64,000 nucleotides of DNA from Catenibacillus scindens. Its GTDB lineage: Bacteria; Bacillota; Clostridia; Lachnospirales; Lachnospiraceae. Location: NCBI RefSeq assembly GCF_014202115.1, contig NZ_JACHFW010000001.1:124001-188000 (forward strand), written 5' to 3'. A program made the position numbers and the translations under genes. The notes beneath the pieces were generated by a model that saw nothing but the letters and a program-made list of their open reading frames with translations, searched no databases and had not been told where the DNA came from. Position 1 is the stretch's first letter; every line of letters starts with the position of its first letter. Of the stretch, positions 54,383 to 63,994 are shown in pieces.

Positions 54383-55581
54383 TATTTCTCCTCCTTTCTC
54401 TGCTGGTCCTGACCTGTAACAGCGTCCAGAGACACCGCTCCAGGATTTCCTTCATAGTAGCGATAGCAACTCACCTTATGTGTGGGGGATAAGCTGACCT
54501 CATTGGGATACTTGCCGCTGCAGCAGTCCAGACACATTTCACAGCGGTCTTTAAAATAACAGTAATCCGGCATGTTGATAGGGTTTGGCACCTTGCCGGG
54601 GATGGAATAAAGTTTGTCCACTTTCTTTCCAACTACAGGTTTGGAGGCCATAAGACCGATAGTATAAGGATGAGAAGGATTTTCAAAAATCTCCTCCACA
54701 GTTCCCTTTTCAACCACGCGGCCGGCATACATAACCACAACATAGTCTGCCATTTCTGCGATCACGCCAAGGTCATGGGTGATAAACATAATGGAGGAAT
54801 TGATCTTATCTTTTAACCGGCGGAGAAGATCCAGAATCGTCGCCTGGATCGTTACGTCCAGAGCCGTTGTGGGCTCATCGGCGATAATGACTCTCGGATT
54901 GCAGGCCAGAGCCATGGCGATCATAACACGCTGACGCATACCGCCGGACAGCTCATGGGGATACATACGGTATACACCTTCACTATTGGCAATACCAACC
55001 ATATCTAAAAGCTCGATGGTCCTCTTTTTAATATCTTCCTTACTCTTTCCTTCGCCCTCGTGGAGAGCGATAACTTCATCCACCTGCTGGCCGATACGGA
55101 ACACCGGATTTAAGGAGGTCATAGGCTCCTGGAAGATCATGGACATAAAGTTTCCCCGCAGTTTCTGAACTTCACTTAAAGGCGCTTTTGTCACGTCAAT
55201 AGCCTTGTCGCCAAGGTTGAGGCGGATTGCCCCTTCCACAACCTGACCCTGGGGCCGCTGAATAAGCTGCATCAGGGAGAGGCTTGTCACCGACTTTCCG
55301 CAGCCGGACTCGCCCACGACGCCTACAGTCTTTCCGATGGGAACGTCAAAGGTCACGCCGTCCACACTTTTTACAGTACCCGCGTCGGTGAAAAAATAGG
55401 TGTGAAGATTGTCGAACTCTACGGCATTTTTAGAGTCATGCATGGACGTTACATACTCTGACTCCGGTATATGTTTGCGCTTGCGCTGCTTTTCCAGCTC
55501 ATTGGTGATCCGTCGGTTTTCTTTGGATATACGGCGGGACTCCTTACCGGAAAGATAGCCTTCTGATTGTTTTTTAGCCAT
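54382..55581 (-). CDS. oppD: Oligopeptide ABC transporter ATP-binding protein OppD
   Basis: A 399-residue ABC ATPase, longer than usual because of a charged N-terminal extension of about 45 residues (many Lys/Arg/Glu). Walker [18 protein letters not shown], signature ELSGGMRQRVMIAMAL, Walker B VIIADEPTTALD, and the C-terminal Cys-containing region (CYFKDRCEMCLDCC) typical of OppD/DppD. Fifteen bases after oppC and overlapping oppF. Confidence 0.95.
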   Translation of the reverse strand: MAKKQSEGYLSGKESRRISKENRRITNELEKQRKRKHIPESEYVTSMHDSKNAVEFDNLHTYFFTDAGTVKSVDGVTFDVPIGKTVGVVGESGCGKSVTSLSLMQLIQRPQGQVVEGAIRLNLGDKAIDVTKAPLSEVQKLRGNFMSMIFQEPMTSLNPVFRIGQQVDEVIALHEGEGKSKEDIKKRTIELLDMVGIANSEGVYRMYPHELSGGMRQRVMIAMALACNPRVIIADEPTTALDVTIQATILDLLRRLKDKINSSIMFITHDLGVIAEMADYVVVMYAGRVVEKGTVEEIFENPSHPYTIGLMASKPVVGKKVDKLYSIPGKVPNPINMPDYCYFKDRCEMCLDCCSGKYPNEVSLSPTHKVSCYRYYEGNPGAVSLDAVTGQDQQRKEEK

Positions 55582-55595
55582 TTAATTCGCCTCCC

Positions 55596-57128
55596 TTACC
55601 GTTTCATCTTCGGGTCAAACGCATCGCGCAGACCGTCGCCGACGAAGTTAAATCCAAGTACAGTTACAAGCAGGCAGATACCTGCAGGAATCCAGATAAA
55701 TAAGTAATTGGTCAGTACATAAGAGTTGTTAACGTCATTGATAATATTACCCCAGGAAGCAAACGGGAACTTAACACCAAGACCCAGGAAGGAAAGTGTA
55801 GCTTCTGTCAGGATCGTTGAACCAAGGCTCATGGTGCAGATAACAATAAGCTGGGGGATAACATTGGGGATCAGATGCCTGAAAATCCGACGGCTTGCCC
55901 GGATACCGCAGGCTTCTGTGGCAGTCATAAATTCCTGCTCCCTCAGTGACAATATCTGTCCGCGGACAAGGCGGGCAATGGATGGCCAGCTCAGGAAACC
56001 TAAAATAAGCATGAGATAAAGCATACGCAGCATGGGGTCCACACGCATGGCATCCATGGCCGCACCCAGAATAATAATCATGGGCAACTGTGGGATACAG
56101 TAGAAGACGTCCACGATACGCATGATCAAATTATCTACCCATTTTCCAAAGTAGCCGGCGATACCGCCCATAATAATGCCAAGGACACCGGAAATGATCA
56201 CTACAATGAAACCGATAACCAAAGAGATACGGCCGCCATACATAAGACGGGTAAGCATATCCATTCCGTTGCCGTCTGTTCCAAGCCAGTGCTGTGCAGA
56301 AGGTGAGGCATACCGGTCATAAACATAAGTCTCCTCTTCCCGTATAATTGTCCAGGTTTTATTTTCCGGCGCGTAGGTCAGTTCAAAATGCTGAGTCTCG
56401 CCATTTTCATCGGTAATATCAACTTCACTCAAGTCCTGATCAATAGCTTCGGCGATCTGCTCTTTGAATGTACGTGAAATTGTCACGCCGTTTTCAATGG
56501 GGGATACAACAAACCGGCTGATACTTCCAAGAACATTGGAGCCTTCCATAATGTTGCCGTCCTCGTCTAAAGTATAATCCACGCCGTCAGCAGAAAAAGA
56601 GGTTTCCCCATTGGTGTAAGCGCGAAGGCCTTCCAGTTTTACATTAAATGAAAAATCTTCTCCGCTGTCACTGGTAACAATATCCTTTGCCGCAATGGCA
56701 AGTATCGTTCCGTTGGAAGATATTGTATAGAAATCAGGGCCTTCCAGTGCCAGATCATAGGTCACATCCTTGTATTCAAAGGACTCAGCCTGACTATTGG
56801 CCGCCAGCAAAAACTGAGCCTGGAGGATCGTGCCAAATTCCTGGCCGTCGGCAATAGAGTAGCGAAAATCGTCATTTTCCACCACGCCGGCGTAATCCTG
56901 GTTCATAACTTCATAGGTATAAAACTGCTGATCCTGCTCGTAAGGGCTGATCACTCCGCCAAGGAATGAAAAAAGAAACATAATGATCAGCATGGTCAGG
57001 CCCACAACAGCCAGACGGTTTCTGAAAAACCGTTTTGCCACCATGGCTCCCGGAGACAACACCTTCACACGGCGGTCATCGTTAAGGGAGAATTCTTCCT
57101 GAGTATTTTTCTTAATTTTATCATCCAT
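55596..57128 (-). CDS. oppC: Oligopeptide ABC transporter permease OppC with large insert
   Basis: 510 residues compared with about 300-340 for usual OppC. One N-terminal helix (about 40-60) is followed by an insert of about 200 residues outside the membrane (Glu/Asp/Thr-rich, beta-type) before the permease core, where YASPSAQHWLGTDGNGMDML begins the normal OppC region. The EAA-like loop ATEACGIRASRRIFRHLIPN contacts the ATPases. Lies between oppB and oppD with short gaps. Confidence 0.93.
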   Translation of the reverse strand: MDDKIKKNTQEEFSLNDDRRVKVLSPGAMVAKRFFRNRLAVVGLTMLIIMFLFSFLGGVISPYEQDQQFYTYEVMNQDYAGVVENDDFRYSIADGQEFGTILQAQFLLAANSQAESFEYKDVTYDLALEGPDFYTISSNGTILAIAAKDIVTSDSGEDFSFNVKLEGLRAYTNGETSFSADGVDYTLDEDGNIMEGSNVLGSISRFVVSPIENGVTISRTFKEQIAEAIDQDLSEVDITDENGETQHFELTYAPENKTWTIIREEETYVYDRYASPSAQHWLGTDGNGMDMLTRLMYGGRISLVIGFIVVIISGVLGIIMGGIAGYFGKWVDNLIMRIVDVFYCIPQLPMIIILGAAMDAMRVDPMLRMLYLMLILGFLSWPSIARLVRGQILSLREQEFMTATEACGIRASRRIFRHLIPNVIPQLIVICTMSLGSTILTEATLSFLGLGVKFPFASWGNIINDVNNSYVLTNYLFIWIPAGICLLVTVLGFNFVGDGLRDAFDPKMKR

Positions 57129-57143
57129 GAATCTTTCTCCTTT

Positions 57144-58130
57144 CTACGCGATACGCACCCGTGGGTCAACGACAGCGTATAAAATATCTGAGATCAGGTT
57201 GCCCGCCAGTGTCAAAATGGCGATAAATGTCAGATAAAACATGGAAAATGGAATATCGCCGTTGGCCATGGCCGTGTATGATGTGTATCCGATCCCCGGT
57301 ATGGAAAACAGTGTCTCTGTGATCAGTGCGCCTGAGAGCAGGCCCGGCAGAGAACCGCCAATGATAGTCACCAAAGGGATCAGTGTGTTTCTGAAAGCAT
57401 GCCGGTAAATGACTACGTGTTCACTTAAACCTTTCGCCCTTGCTGTGCGGATATAGTCCGCGTTTAACACTTCCAGCATATTTGTTCTTGTGTAACGCAT
57501 GAGGGAACCCACGGAAACAATAACCAGGGTAGCGATAGGCAGCACCAGATGGTGGGCCATATCAAGGAATTTGCCCATGGAATCCAGTTGGGCGTAATTT
57601 CGTCCAACAAGACCATACAGGTCAAACCATCCCAGCTTTACGGAAAATACAAGTTTCAGCAGAGTGGCAAAGAAAAAGGTTGGCAGGGATATGCCTACAA
57701 GAGCCCCTGCGGTAATCCCGTAGTCCAGTTTTGAATATTGCTTTGTTGCCGCTACAATACCCAGAGGTATGGCAATAATAAGCTGCAAAATAAAGGAAAT
57801 AACGCCCATGACCACAGACAGTCCGATAACGTCCCCGAATTTTTCAAGTACAGGCACAGTATATTCCCAACTATCTCCAAAATCGCCCTGAACAGCGCCC
57901 ACAAGCCATGTGAGATATCCGGGAATAATGCCTTTATCCAGACCGTAGCTGGCGTTTAACTGTTCCAGCCACTCTTCATAAGGCTTGGCACCTGGCGCCT
58001 GAGCCAGAGTCATAGCCCTGTTCTCCACAAATGAAGACGGGAGGCACCGCATGAGCGCGTATATAATAAAAGTAACGCAAAAAAGAATAACGATGGAGAT
58101 CAATATTCTTTTTATAATAAATTTCTTCAT
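57144..58130 (-). CDS. oppB: Oligopeptide ABC transporter permease OppB
   Basis: A 328-residue six-helix permease. N terminus MKKFIIKRILISIVILFCV and the typical LPSSFVENRAM-type stretch after helix 1; EAA-type loop RTARAKGLSEHVVIYRHAFRNTLIP. It is the first permease gene after oppA, separated from it by about 370 bases that contain a terminator and hairpins. Confidence 0.95.
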   Translation of the reverse strand: MKKFIIKRILISIVILFCVTFIIYALMRCLPSSFVENRAMTLAQAPGAKPYEEWLEQLNASYGLDKGIIPGYLTWLVGAVQGDFGDSWEYTVPVLEKFGDVIGLSVVMGVISFILQLIIAIPLGIVAATKQYSKLDYGITAGALVGISLPTFFFATLLKLVFSVKLGWFDLYGLVGRNYAQLDSMGKFLDMAHHLVLPIATLVIVSVGSLMRYTRTNMLEVLNADYIRTARAKGLSEHVVIYRHAFRNTLIPLVTIIGGSLPGLLSGALITETLFSIPGIGYTSYTAMANGDIPFSMFYLTFIAILTLAGNLISDILYAVVDPRVRIA

Positions 58131-58175
58131 GGAAACCGCTCCATTTCTTTTATGGTGTGTTAACTTTAGTCTTCC

Positions 58176-58440
58176 CAGTGCCTTGTTTCATTCGTGTTCA
58201 GCCAAAGCCCCCCTTTAACCAAACGCGAATGAGACAAGACACTGTTAGTATTTCAAAATATTGATACATTATTTGTAAAAATACTGCCAGAGTTTAGATT
58301 TATAGGAAAGGTCATAATAATTTTTATTATGACCTTTCCAGCGCCGATTTTTGCTGCGCAAAGCGCAGATCTTTCCCTGCAAAAATCGTGCGCATCCCCC
58401 GGAGGGCTTATAGTAAACGACAAATATATTTGTCGTTTAC
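58176..58440. repeat. Intergenic hairpin cluster between oppA and oppB, includes element copy 2
   Basis: The region 58131-58503 has no gene. It contains a 19-base stem (58176-58194 with 58226-58244, two differences), a perfect 15-bp hairpin GGAAAGGTCATAATA (58305-58319) with 58325-58339, a GC-rich nested hairpin (GCGCCGATTTTTGC with GCAAAAATCGTGCGC), and AGTAAACGACAAATA with its complement (58410-58441 area). The 58305 hairpin and its GCGCCGAT flank match the element at 13.0 kb, inverted. Confidence 0.7.
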
Positions 58441-58441
58441 T

Positions 58442-58480
58442 ATAAAAAAGGGAACCGCTCCCTGCCAGGAGCGATTCCCT
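58442..58480 (-). terminator. Terminator after oppA
   Basis: AGGGAACCGCTCC (58449-58461) pairs with GGAGCGATTCCCT (58468-58480) with one mismatch and is followed on the minus strand by TTTTTT. It would favour high oppA transcript over the permease genes. Confidence 0.8.
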
Positions 58481-58503
58481 GCCACTGAGGATCAAGAATA
58501 AGA

Positions 58504-60855
58504 TCAGTTCAGTTCAAGAGTTTCAATCTCGTTCATCCAACCCCAGTAAGGTGTCATATCTGGCGCAATAGTGCTGGTATTTACACGTTCTGTAGAGAAA
58601 ATGTAGCATTCACTTCTCTGATAAATCGGAAGTTCAACACCCCAGTCCATGATAATATCCATAGCGGCTTTATACAGGCCTCTGCGGTATGTCTGGTCTG
58701 TAGACTGACGAGCCGCAAGAATCATCTCATCAAGATCGGCATCGTTGATCTTATAGTAGTTTGTACTTCCCAGGCTGTGATATAACTGGTACATATCCGG
58801 ATCAGCCGTTGCGCCCCATGCGGCACACCACATTTCAGCCACACCGGACTGATAAGTCGCGTACAGGTCTGCGGCGTTGCTGATATCAGTAACCGTCAGT
58901 GTCATGCCGATTTCCGCGAAAGCGTCAGCGGCGTTAGTAAGCATCATGAAAGCCGGATGATCGCCGTTACCCATAGCGCCGATGTTTACTTCGTACTCAA
59001 GTTTAGCGCCTTCCGGAGCTGCTGTCAGCTTGCCGTCGGTTACTGTATAGCCTGCGGCTTCAAAGAAACCTAAAGCAGCCTGTTTTGCAGCTTCATAGCG
59101 TTCTTCTGTGGACATACCCTCTGTGTAGATCGGGTTGCCATTAACATCTACAGAATAAGCTACCTGATATCCGTCATCTGTTACTCTAGGAGCAGCCCAT
59201 GATGTATCGGAGATCGGATAGTTGATAACTGTCGCTGTGTCACCGTAGTAGGAGTTAATCGCCTCGTCACGGTATACAGCCATTAATGTATTGATACCTT
59301 TACGAAGGTCTTTGGAAGCCTCTGAAGAAGGATCACCGGCAACATTTACGTTGTCAGCGCTGATACCCATGTAACCATATCCAAGGAAGTCATAGAGACG
59401 CATAGTGATCACGCTGCCGTCAAAGCTGTCATCTCCGCCGTTGTAGTCTGTGATCTGATTGCGGACTTCTGTGGAATAGGAAGGCTCACTGATATCAATG
59501 GTACCGGAAGCAACACCGGTTGTCTTGTCATCCTCAGATGTCTCAATAAAGTTTACATGAGCAATCTTAGGCTCGCCCATAAAGTAGGATGGGTTGGCAT
59601 CCAGATATACAGTACCGTTGCTGTAATCGCTGAATGTATACGGACCATATCCGAGAGGCTCAGTTGTTTTCGCGCGGACAGTGGAAAGGTCACCTTTGTC
59701 AAAGCCGAACTGATGAGCGTCATAGTCATATTTTGCGGGATCACCGTAGTAGTTTAAGGAACCAACATAGAAACCTAACTGGTAAACCATGTTCGCAGCA
59801 ACTTCTGTTGCCACAATACGTACAGTGTAATCATCCACACGCTGTACACCCTCGATGTAATCTACAGAGCTGCCGGTGCTGACACCTTCTGTAGAATAGT
59901 TGTATACATCTTCAGGAATCAGGTCAGAAAGAGCTGTTCCCTCGGTGCCGGAACCCTCAGCTTCCATAGCTGTGAAATTCCATCCGTAAGCATCGCCGAT
60001 AGCCATGAAGAAATCTTTAGCTGTAGCATCTGCCGCAAGATCCGGATATGCCCAGTTTGCCGCTGCTGTAGCAACATCACTAGAATCTTCTGCAAGGCCC
60101 TGTGCTACACATGCGTCAACAATGGCCTGCGCAAACTTCACGCCGCCGTCATTGACAGCATCCCAGAAAGCAGTCTGCTGTTCCTCTGTCCAGAGGCTGA
60201 AATCTGTATTATCTTCTCCAGCCGCCGCAATAGCCGCAGATAAAAGGGACATACCTTCGCGGTATTCCTCAAGGCCAAGAATCGGCTGGCTATAAAGTGT
60301 AATCGAACCATCATAAGTCGGATCGCAGAGAACATAAATGGAGAAAATCACATCGTCGATTGTCATTGGTGTACCATCGGCAAAAGTGATATCATCACGG
60401 ATCGTAATATCATAATAAACAGATCCGTCCTCATTTTCTGTAACTGCCAGATTTCCCAGACCGTAGTATGTGTAATCGGTTCCGTTATAATTACGGGTTT
60501 CGCCTTCGATACCGTTGTAAATGATAGAACCTTCACGGTCGGCCTGGAGAATCGGGGGTGTTACAAGACCAACAATGTCAATATCCTCCGCGCTCTGCGC
60601 AAAGAATGGGGAGAATTTGCCCTCAAAATGGTTGCTTGCCGCAACAAGGGTGTTGGAGTCCCCGCTTCTTGTTTCGCCGGAAGCGTCTGCAGCAGCGGAA
60701 TCACCTGTCGTGGATTCGCCTGTAGATTCTGTTCCGGATGTAGATTCCGCACTGTTTGTATCGCCGCTCGCTGCCGGTGAGCTGCACGCTGCAAACATGG
60801 AAGATGTCATTGCTGCAGCAAGAAACAATGCCATAAATCTTTTGGAAAGTTTCAT
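58504..60855 (-). CDS. oppA: Oligopeptide ABC transporter substrate-binding lipoprotein OppA
   Basis: 783 residues, larger than most OppA proteins (about 540-600). The ATG at 60855 follows AAGGAGG by eight bases. The signal peptide ends in the lipobox FAAC (Cys24), followed by a long Ser/Thr/Gly-rich linker. Family 5 solute-binding features include [50 protein letters not shown] and [15 protein letters not shown]. The extra length is an insert near residues 190-330 ([19 protein letters not shown]). Encodes the first gene of the opp operon. Confidence 0.93.
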   Translation of the reverse strand: MKLSKRFMALFLAAAMTSSMFAACSSPAASGDTNSAESTSGTESTGESTTGDSAAADASGETRSGDSNTLVAASNHFEGKFSPFFAQSAEDIDIVGLVTPPILQADREGSIIYNGIEGETRNYNGTDYTYYGLGNLAVTENEDGSVYYDITIRDDITFADGTPMTIDDVIFSIYVLCDPTYDGSITLYSQPILGLEEYREGMSLLSAAIAAAGEDNTDFSLWTEEQQTAFWDAVNDGGVKFAQAIVDACVAQGLAEDSSDVATAAANWAYPDLAADATAKDFFMAIGDAYGWNFTAMEAEGSGTEGTALSDLIPEDVYNYSTEGVSTGSSVDYIEGVQRVDDYTVRIVATEVAANMVYQLGFYVGSLNYYGDPAKYDYDAHQFGFDKGDLSTVRAKTTEPLGYGPYTFSDYSNGTVYLDANPSYFMGEPKIAHVNFIETSEDDKTTGVASGTIDISEPSYSTEVRNQITDYNGGDDSFDGSVITMRLYDFLGYGYMGISADNVNVAGDPSSEASKDLRKGINTLMAVYRDEAINSYYGDTATVINYPISDTSWAAPRVTDDGYQVAYSVDVNGNPIYTEGMSTEERYEAAKQAALGFFEAAGYTVTDGKLTAAPEGAKLEYEVNIGAMGNGDHPAFMMLTNAADAFAEIGMTLTVTDISNAADLYATYQSGVAEMWCAAWGATADPDMYQLYHSLGSTNYYKINDADLDEMILAARQSTDQTYRRGLYKAAMDIIMDWGVELPIYQRSECYIFSTERVNTSTIAPDMTPYWGWMNEIETLELN

Positions 60856-60948
60856 CTTCTTTTCCTCCTTGTTTTTTCTGTAACTATTCAGCCTCAAAAG
60901 CTGATTTATAAGTTACTTTTTATCTATGAAAAGCGGACAGGATTTATA

Positions 60949-61006
60949 TATATACAGCAGATTGCAGGCAATCTGCTGTATATAGCAATGGGGGTACCCC
61001 CATTGC
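60949..61006. repeat. Two adjacent perfect hairpins upstream of oppA
   Basis: TATATACAGCAGATTG (60949-60964) with its complement (60969-60984), loop CAGG, directly joined to a 22-base perfect palindrome GCAATGGGGGTACCCC (60985-61006, first part shown). They lie 3' of the gene at 61072-61617 and 5' of oppA, and may terminate the former. Confidence 0.65.
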
Positions 61007-61071
61007 CGGACTCTCGCCGCTGATCATTAACAACTTTGTAATAGTATATATGTTTTGTTCCTGTCTGTCAA

Positions 61072-61617
61072 TTAATTCTGTGATGGAACATCCCTCCATG
61101 ATATCGTTTTCATATATCGCCACAAAGCGAGGCAAAAAACAATACTCAGAGCTTGTGTCAGACATGATATTAAAAAGTGTATGAACTTGTCCTCAAATCC
61201 ATTGAAACATACATAGACAATAAGACCCGCCAGGGATAAAACCATAAGAATCAGTACGGCCATGGCCCGTATAGGAATGGCCTTTGCCGTGGCCTCATAC
61301 ACATGCTCCTCCAGAGCGGGGCCTCTCACCGACAGACGGCACATAGCCCACACAAGGCTTACCGCTGTCATCAAACCTGCCACATAGGGGAGAAGGACAA
61401 AAATCTGTCCGTTAGCTCCCGGAGGAGACACGCAGCCGGCGGCCACCACACAGGCAAAAATACATCCCACAAAGAGCCACAGACGCAACTTTATGTGTTT
61501 ATAGTCCTCGCTGCTTTCACAGGTGTACATTTTTCCTGTATACGCATAGCCGCCATCTTCTTTTTTCTTATAATGACTTAAATAGGCTCTGCGGCCTTTT
61601 TTTCGTGGTTCACTCAT
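61072..61617 (-). CDS. Hypothetical membrane protein
   Basis: A 181-residue protein with a basic, hydrophilic N terminus (about 45 residues, MSEPRKKGRRAYLSHYKKKE) and four predicted membrane helices (about 48-66, 72-92, 112-132, 140-162). No family recognised. It lies between the ribosomal protein operon and oppA. Confidence 0.65.
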   Translation of the reverse strand: MSEPRKKGRRAYLSHYKKKEDGGYAYTGKMYTCESSEDYKHIKLRLWLFVGCIFACVVAAGCVSPPGANGQIFVLLPYVAGLMTAVSLVWAMCRLSVRGPALEEHVYEATAKAIPIRAMAVLILMVLSLAGLIVYVCFNGFEDKFIHFLISCLTQALSIVFCLALWRYMKTISWRDVPSQN

Positions 61618-61693
61618 CGTTTACGGTCATACCTCCGGGGCAAAAACCGGGGCACTGTTTCAGGATTTACAGCGCCATCTGGTCTTTTACGAG

Positions 61694-61715
61694 AAAAGCC
61701 CTTGAAATTCAAGGG
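61694..61715 (-). terminator. Terminator after rplT
   Basis: CCCTTGAA (61699-61706) and TTCAAGGG (61708-61715) form a stem followed on the minus strand by TTTT. It ends the infC-rpmI-rplT transcript. Confidence 0.6.
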
Positions 61716-61757
61716 TTTTATAAGAAATTAATACTCAGCGTTCTTCCAGGAGGAAAA

Positions 61758-62114
61758 TTAAGCCAATTTCGCTTTCGCAACTTCACACAGTTTTGTGAAG
61801 CCTTCAGCGTCGTTAATTGCCATCTCGGAAAGCATCTTGCGGTTTACTTCAACCTGAGCCAGCTTTAAGCCATACATCAGCTTGCTGTAGGATAAGCCGT
61901 TCATACGGGCTGCAGCGTTGATACGGGCGATCCAGAGCTGTCTGAACTGACGCTTTCTCTCCTTACGTCCAGCGTAGGATGTAGCCAGCGCTCTCATTAC
62001 AGACTGTTTTGCTACTCTATACTGTTTGGATCTGGCTCCTCTGTAACCTTTCGCCAATTTTAATACTCTATTATGTTTTTTCTTCGCGTTTAATCCGCCT
62101 TTAATTCTTGCCAT
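61758..62114 (-). CDS. rplT: 50S ribosomal protein L20
   Basis: 118 residues with the L20 signature ([60 protein letters not shown]). Binds 23S rRNA early in 50S assembly and, in Firmicutes, represses its own operon through the leader. Last gene of infC-rpmI-rplT. Confidence 0.99.
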   Translation of the reverse strand: MARIKGGLNAKKKHNRVLKLAKGYRGARSKQYRVAKQSVMRALATSYAGRKERKRQFRQLWIARINAAARMNGLSYSKLMYGLKLAQVEVNRKMLSEMAINDAEGFTKLCEVAKAKLA

Positions 62115-62140
62115 TCTTACAGTACCTCCGTTCCTTCAGA

Positions 62141-62338
62141 TTAAAGATATGGTAAAATCTTCTTCATGTTCTTTACATTAGTTACATCGGTCATTATCGC
62201 TTTTCTGAGATTTCTCTTTCTCTTTGTGGATTTCTTTGTAAGAATGTGGCTCTTGTAAGCTTTCATTCTTTTTAATTTACCAGTACCTGTCTTTTTAAAG
62301 CGCTTTGCTGCTGCTTTGCTAGTTTTCATTTTTGGCAT
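62141..62338 (-). CDS. rpmI: 50S ribosomal protein L35
   Basis: 65 residues from the ATG at 62338 ([20 protein letters not shown]), preceded by AAGGAGG; the longer frame to 62434 runs back into infC. Basic, with the typical [17 protein letters not shown] segment. A component of the large ribosomal subunit. Confidence 0.99.
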   Translation of the reverse strand: MPKMKTSKAAAKRFKKTGTGKLKRMKAYKSHILTKKSTKRKRNLRKAIMTDVTNVKNMKKILPYL

Positions 62339-62372
62339 TATTAATTCCTCCTTAATATCAATATCGAAAGAT

Positions 62373-62879
62373 TCATCGTTTTTCTGATAAAAACATGACC
62401 ATGCTTCTACCTTCAAGTTTTGCAGGTTTGTCAATTACTGCAATGTCTGACAATTTTTCAGCAAACTGATCAAGGATAACCTTACCTGAAGCTGTGTGGG
62501 CCAGCTCTCTGCCGCGGAAACGGACGCTGACTTTCACTTTATTGCCGCTGGTAATAAACTTACGTGTCTGATTCATCTTCGTATTTAGGTCATTAACATC
62601 GATGTTGGGTGAGAGACGAACCTCTTTCACTTCGATGGTCTTCTGCTTTTTCTTCGCTTCTTTTTCTTTTCTCGCCATCTCGTACCGGTACTTGCCGTAG
62701 TCGATAATCTTGCATACTGGCGGCTTTGCCGTCGGAGCAATCTTTACAAGGTCCAGGTTGGCCTCCCGGGCGATCTTGTACGCCTCTTTGGCCGACATAA
62801 TCCCAAGCTGGGAACCGTCCTCACCGATCAGTCTGACTTCCCTATCCCTGATTTGCTCATTGATCATTAAATCGCTAAT
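62373..62879 (-). CDS. infC: Translation initiation factor IF-3, likely AUU start
   Basis: 168 residues. IF-3 N domain begins [23 protein letters not shown]; the C domain contains [21 protein letters not shown] and [12 protein letters not shown]. An ATG at 62894 is in frame, but GGAGGTG lies within its first codons, so the true start is probably the ATT at 62879, six bases after that site. An AUU start is the classic infC autoregulation signal: IF-3 discriminates against it. Confidence 0.96.
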   Translation of the reverse strand: MSDLMINEQIRDREVRLIGEDGSQLGIMSAKEAYKIAREANLDLVKIAPTAKPPVCKIIDYGKYRYEMARKEKEAKKKQKTIEVKEVRLSPNIDVNDLNTKMNQTRKFITSGNKVKVSVRFRGRELAHTASGKVILDQFAEKLSDIAVIDKPAKLEGRSMVMFLSEKR

Positions 62880-62900
62880 AATTGACACCTCCATATGTCT

Positions 62901-62934
62901 AAAAAAATGGTGAGCAGCATACTACTCACCATTT
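62901..62934 (-). terminator. Attenuator in the infC leader (probable L20 leader)
   Basis: AAATGGTGAG pairs with CTCACCATTT (62905-62934) and is followed on the minus strand by seven Ts, just before the infC ribosome binding site. In Firmicutes the infC-rpmI-rplT leader is regulated by L20 binding through such an attenuator. The leader spans about 62880-63040; I cannot show the L20-binding fold without structure prediction. Confidence 0.75.
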
Positions 62935-63046
62935 AAGTCATAACCGTGTTAATCTCTTAAATATAAACCCAAGTCATCTCCAATGAATGCTAAGGTGAGA
63001 GTGAGTACTCTGCTTTGTTGTCCGCGTATTTTCATACAGCTTTTAT

Positions 63047-63075
63047 ATAATACCACTCTCACAGAGATTCGTCAA
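63047..63075 (-). promoter_or_regulatory. Promoter of the infC operon
   Basis: On the minus strand TTGACG (63070-63075) and TATTAT (63047-63052) are separated by 17 bases. Transcription would start near 63040, giving a leader of about 160 bases. Confidence 0.75.
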
Positions 63076-63079
63076 GCAC

Positions 63080-63994
63080 TTATTTGAACCAATATTGTAA
63101 AAAATCATCTTTCATGACCCGATACCCCTGGAAGGTTGTATCATAACTAAAACTCCGGATCATTTCGCCCTGAGAATCATACTCCCATAAGTTTTCGCCA
63201 CGCCGCTGTTGACCACATAATTTTCCTCCAAAAGCTGAACGCTGGAAACGATACTGGAGATTTATGATCTCCTCAACAGTTCCGGCATCCATGTCAATCT
63301 CAAGCACCCGGTCCATAACCGCATCGTCCCGGTCATTTTCTTTTGTGGCGAGAACAAGAAGAGTTCCATCATTCCCCCAATTAAAATCATGGTGCATCAC
63401 ATAACCGTCCATGGTATACAGCTCCGTCACCTGTCCCAGAGCGTTAATCCGGCCGATCTGATTTGATGAGACACAGCAGATCATCTCCCCTCCGTCCATA
63501 AGGACACGGTCAGCTTTATATCCGTCAAGGAGCATTTCATAGCGCATAACGCCGTCATTGTCAAAAAAGAACATATAGCCATAATACCCCTGGGTTCCCA
63601 GAGTATAATAAAGTCCCCGTTCCAACGCCCCGCCGGACGTTCCTTCGGTACTCTCCAGTTTTATACCATAGCCTGATACGTTTTTTGGCTCTGTCACATG
63701 GAATGTAAAGGAATCTCTTTCAACTTCCCTGGGCACGATCTGATATACTGAGATCTGACTGTCTGTGGCTGATTCATAGATATTTACCCGCTGATCCTGG
63801 TTGGTTCCAATCAATTCTCCAGTTTCCACCGTCCAGGAATCTCTCTTTTTTGTCTCTTCATCCATTTGTGTCCTGACAATCCATTTATAAACACCAAAGG
63901 CCACAATACAGATAATAGCGGCGATGATCACGCCTATTAAAATCTTCTGCCATTTTTTCAGCTTTTTCCTGGGCTTATTCTTTTGTTTACGCAT
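63080..63994 (-). pseudogene. Broken arylsulfotransferase-like gene
   Basis: Reads as 304 codons from the ATG at 63994. N-terminal basic segment plus one membrane anchor (about 17-40), then a beta-propeller-type arylsulfotransferase domain (GLYYTLGTQGYYGYMFFFDN, MDGYVMHHDFNWGNDGTLLVL). After EEIINLQ (near 63255) the frame changes: the better family sequence IVSSVQLLEENYVVNSGVAK lies in another frame, followed by a return to frame (EYDSQGEMIRSFSYD, GYRVMKDDFLQYWF) that fits loss of one G in the run at 63184-63186. Intact members have about 150-160 more residues in the middle, so a deletion and a frameshift are likely. Confidence 0.65.
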
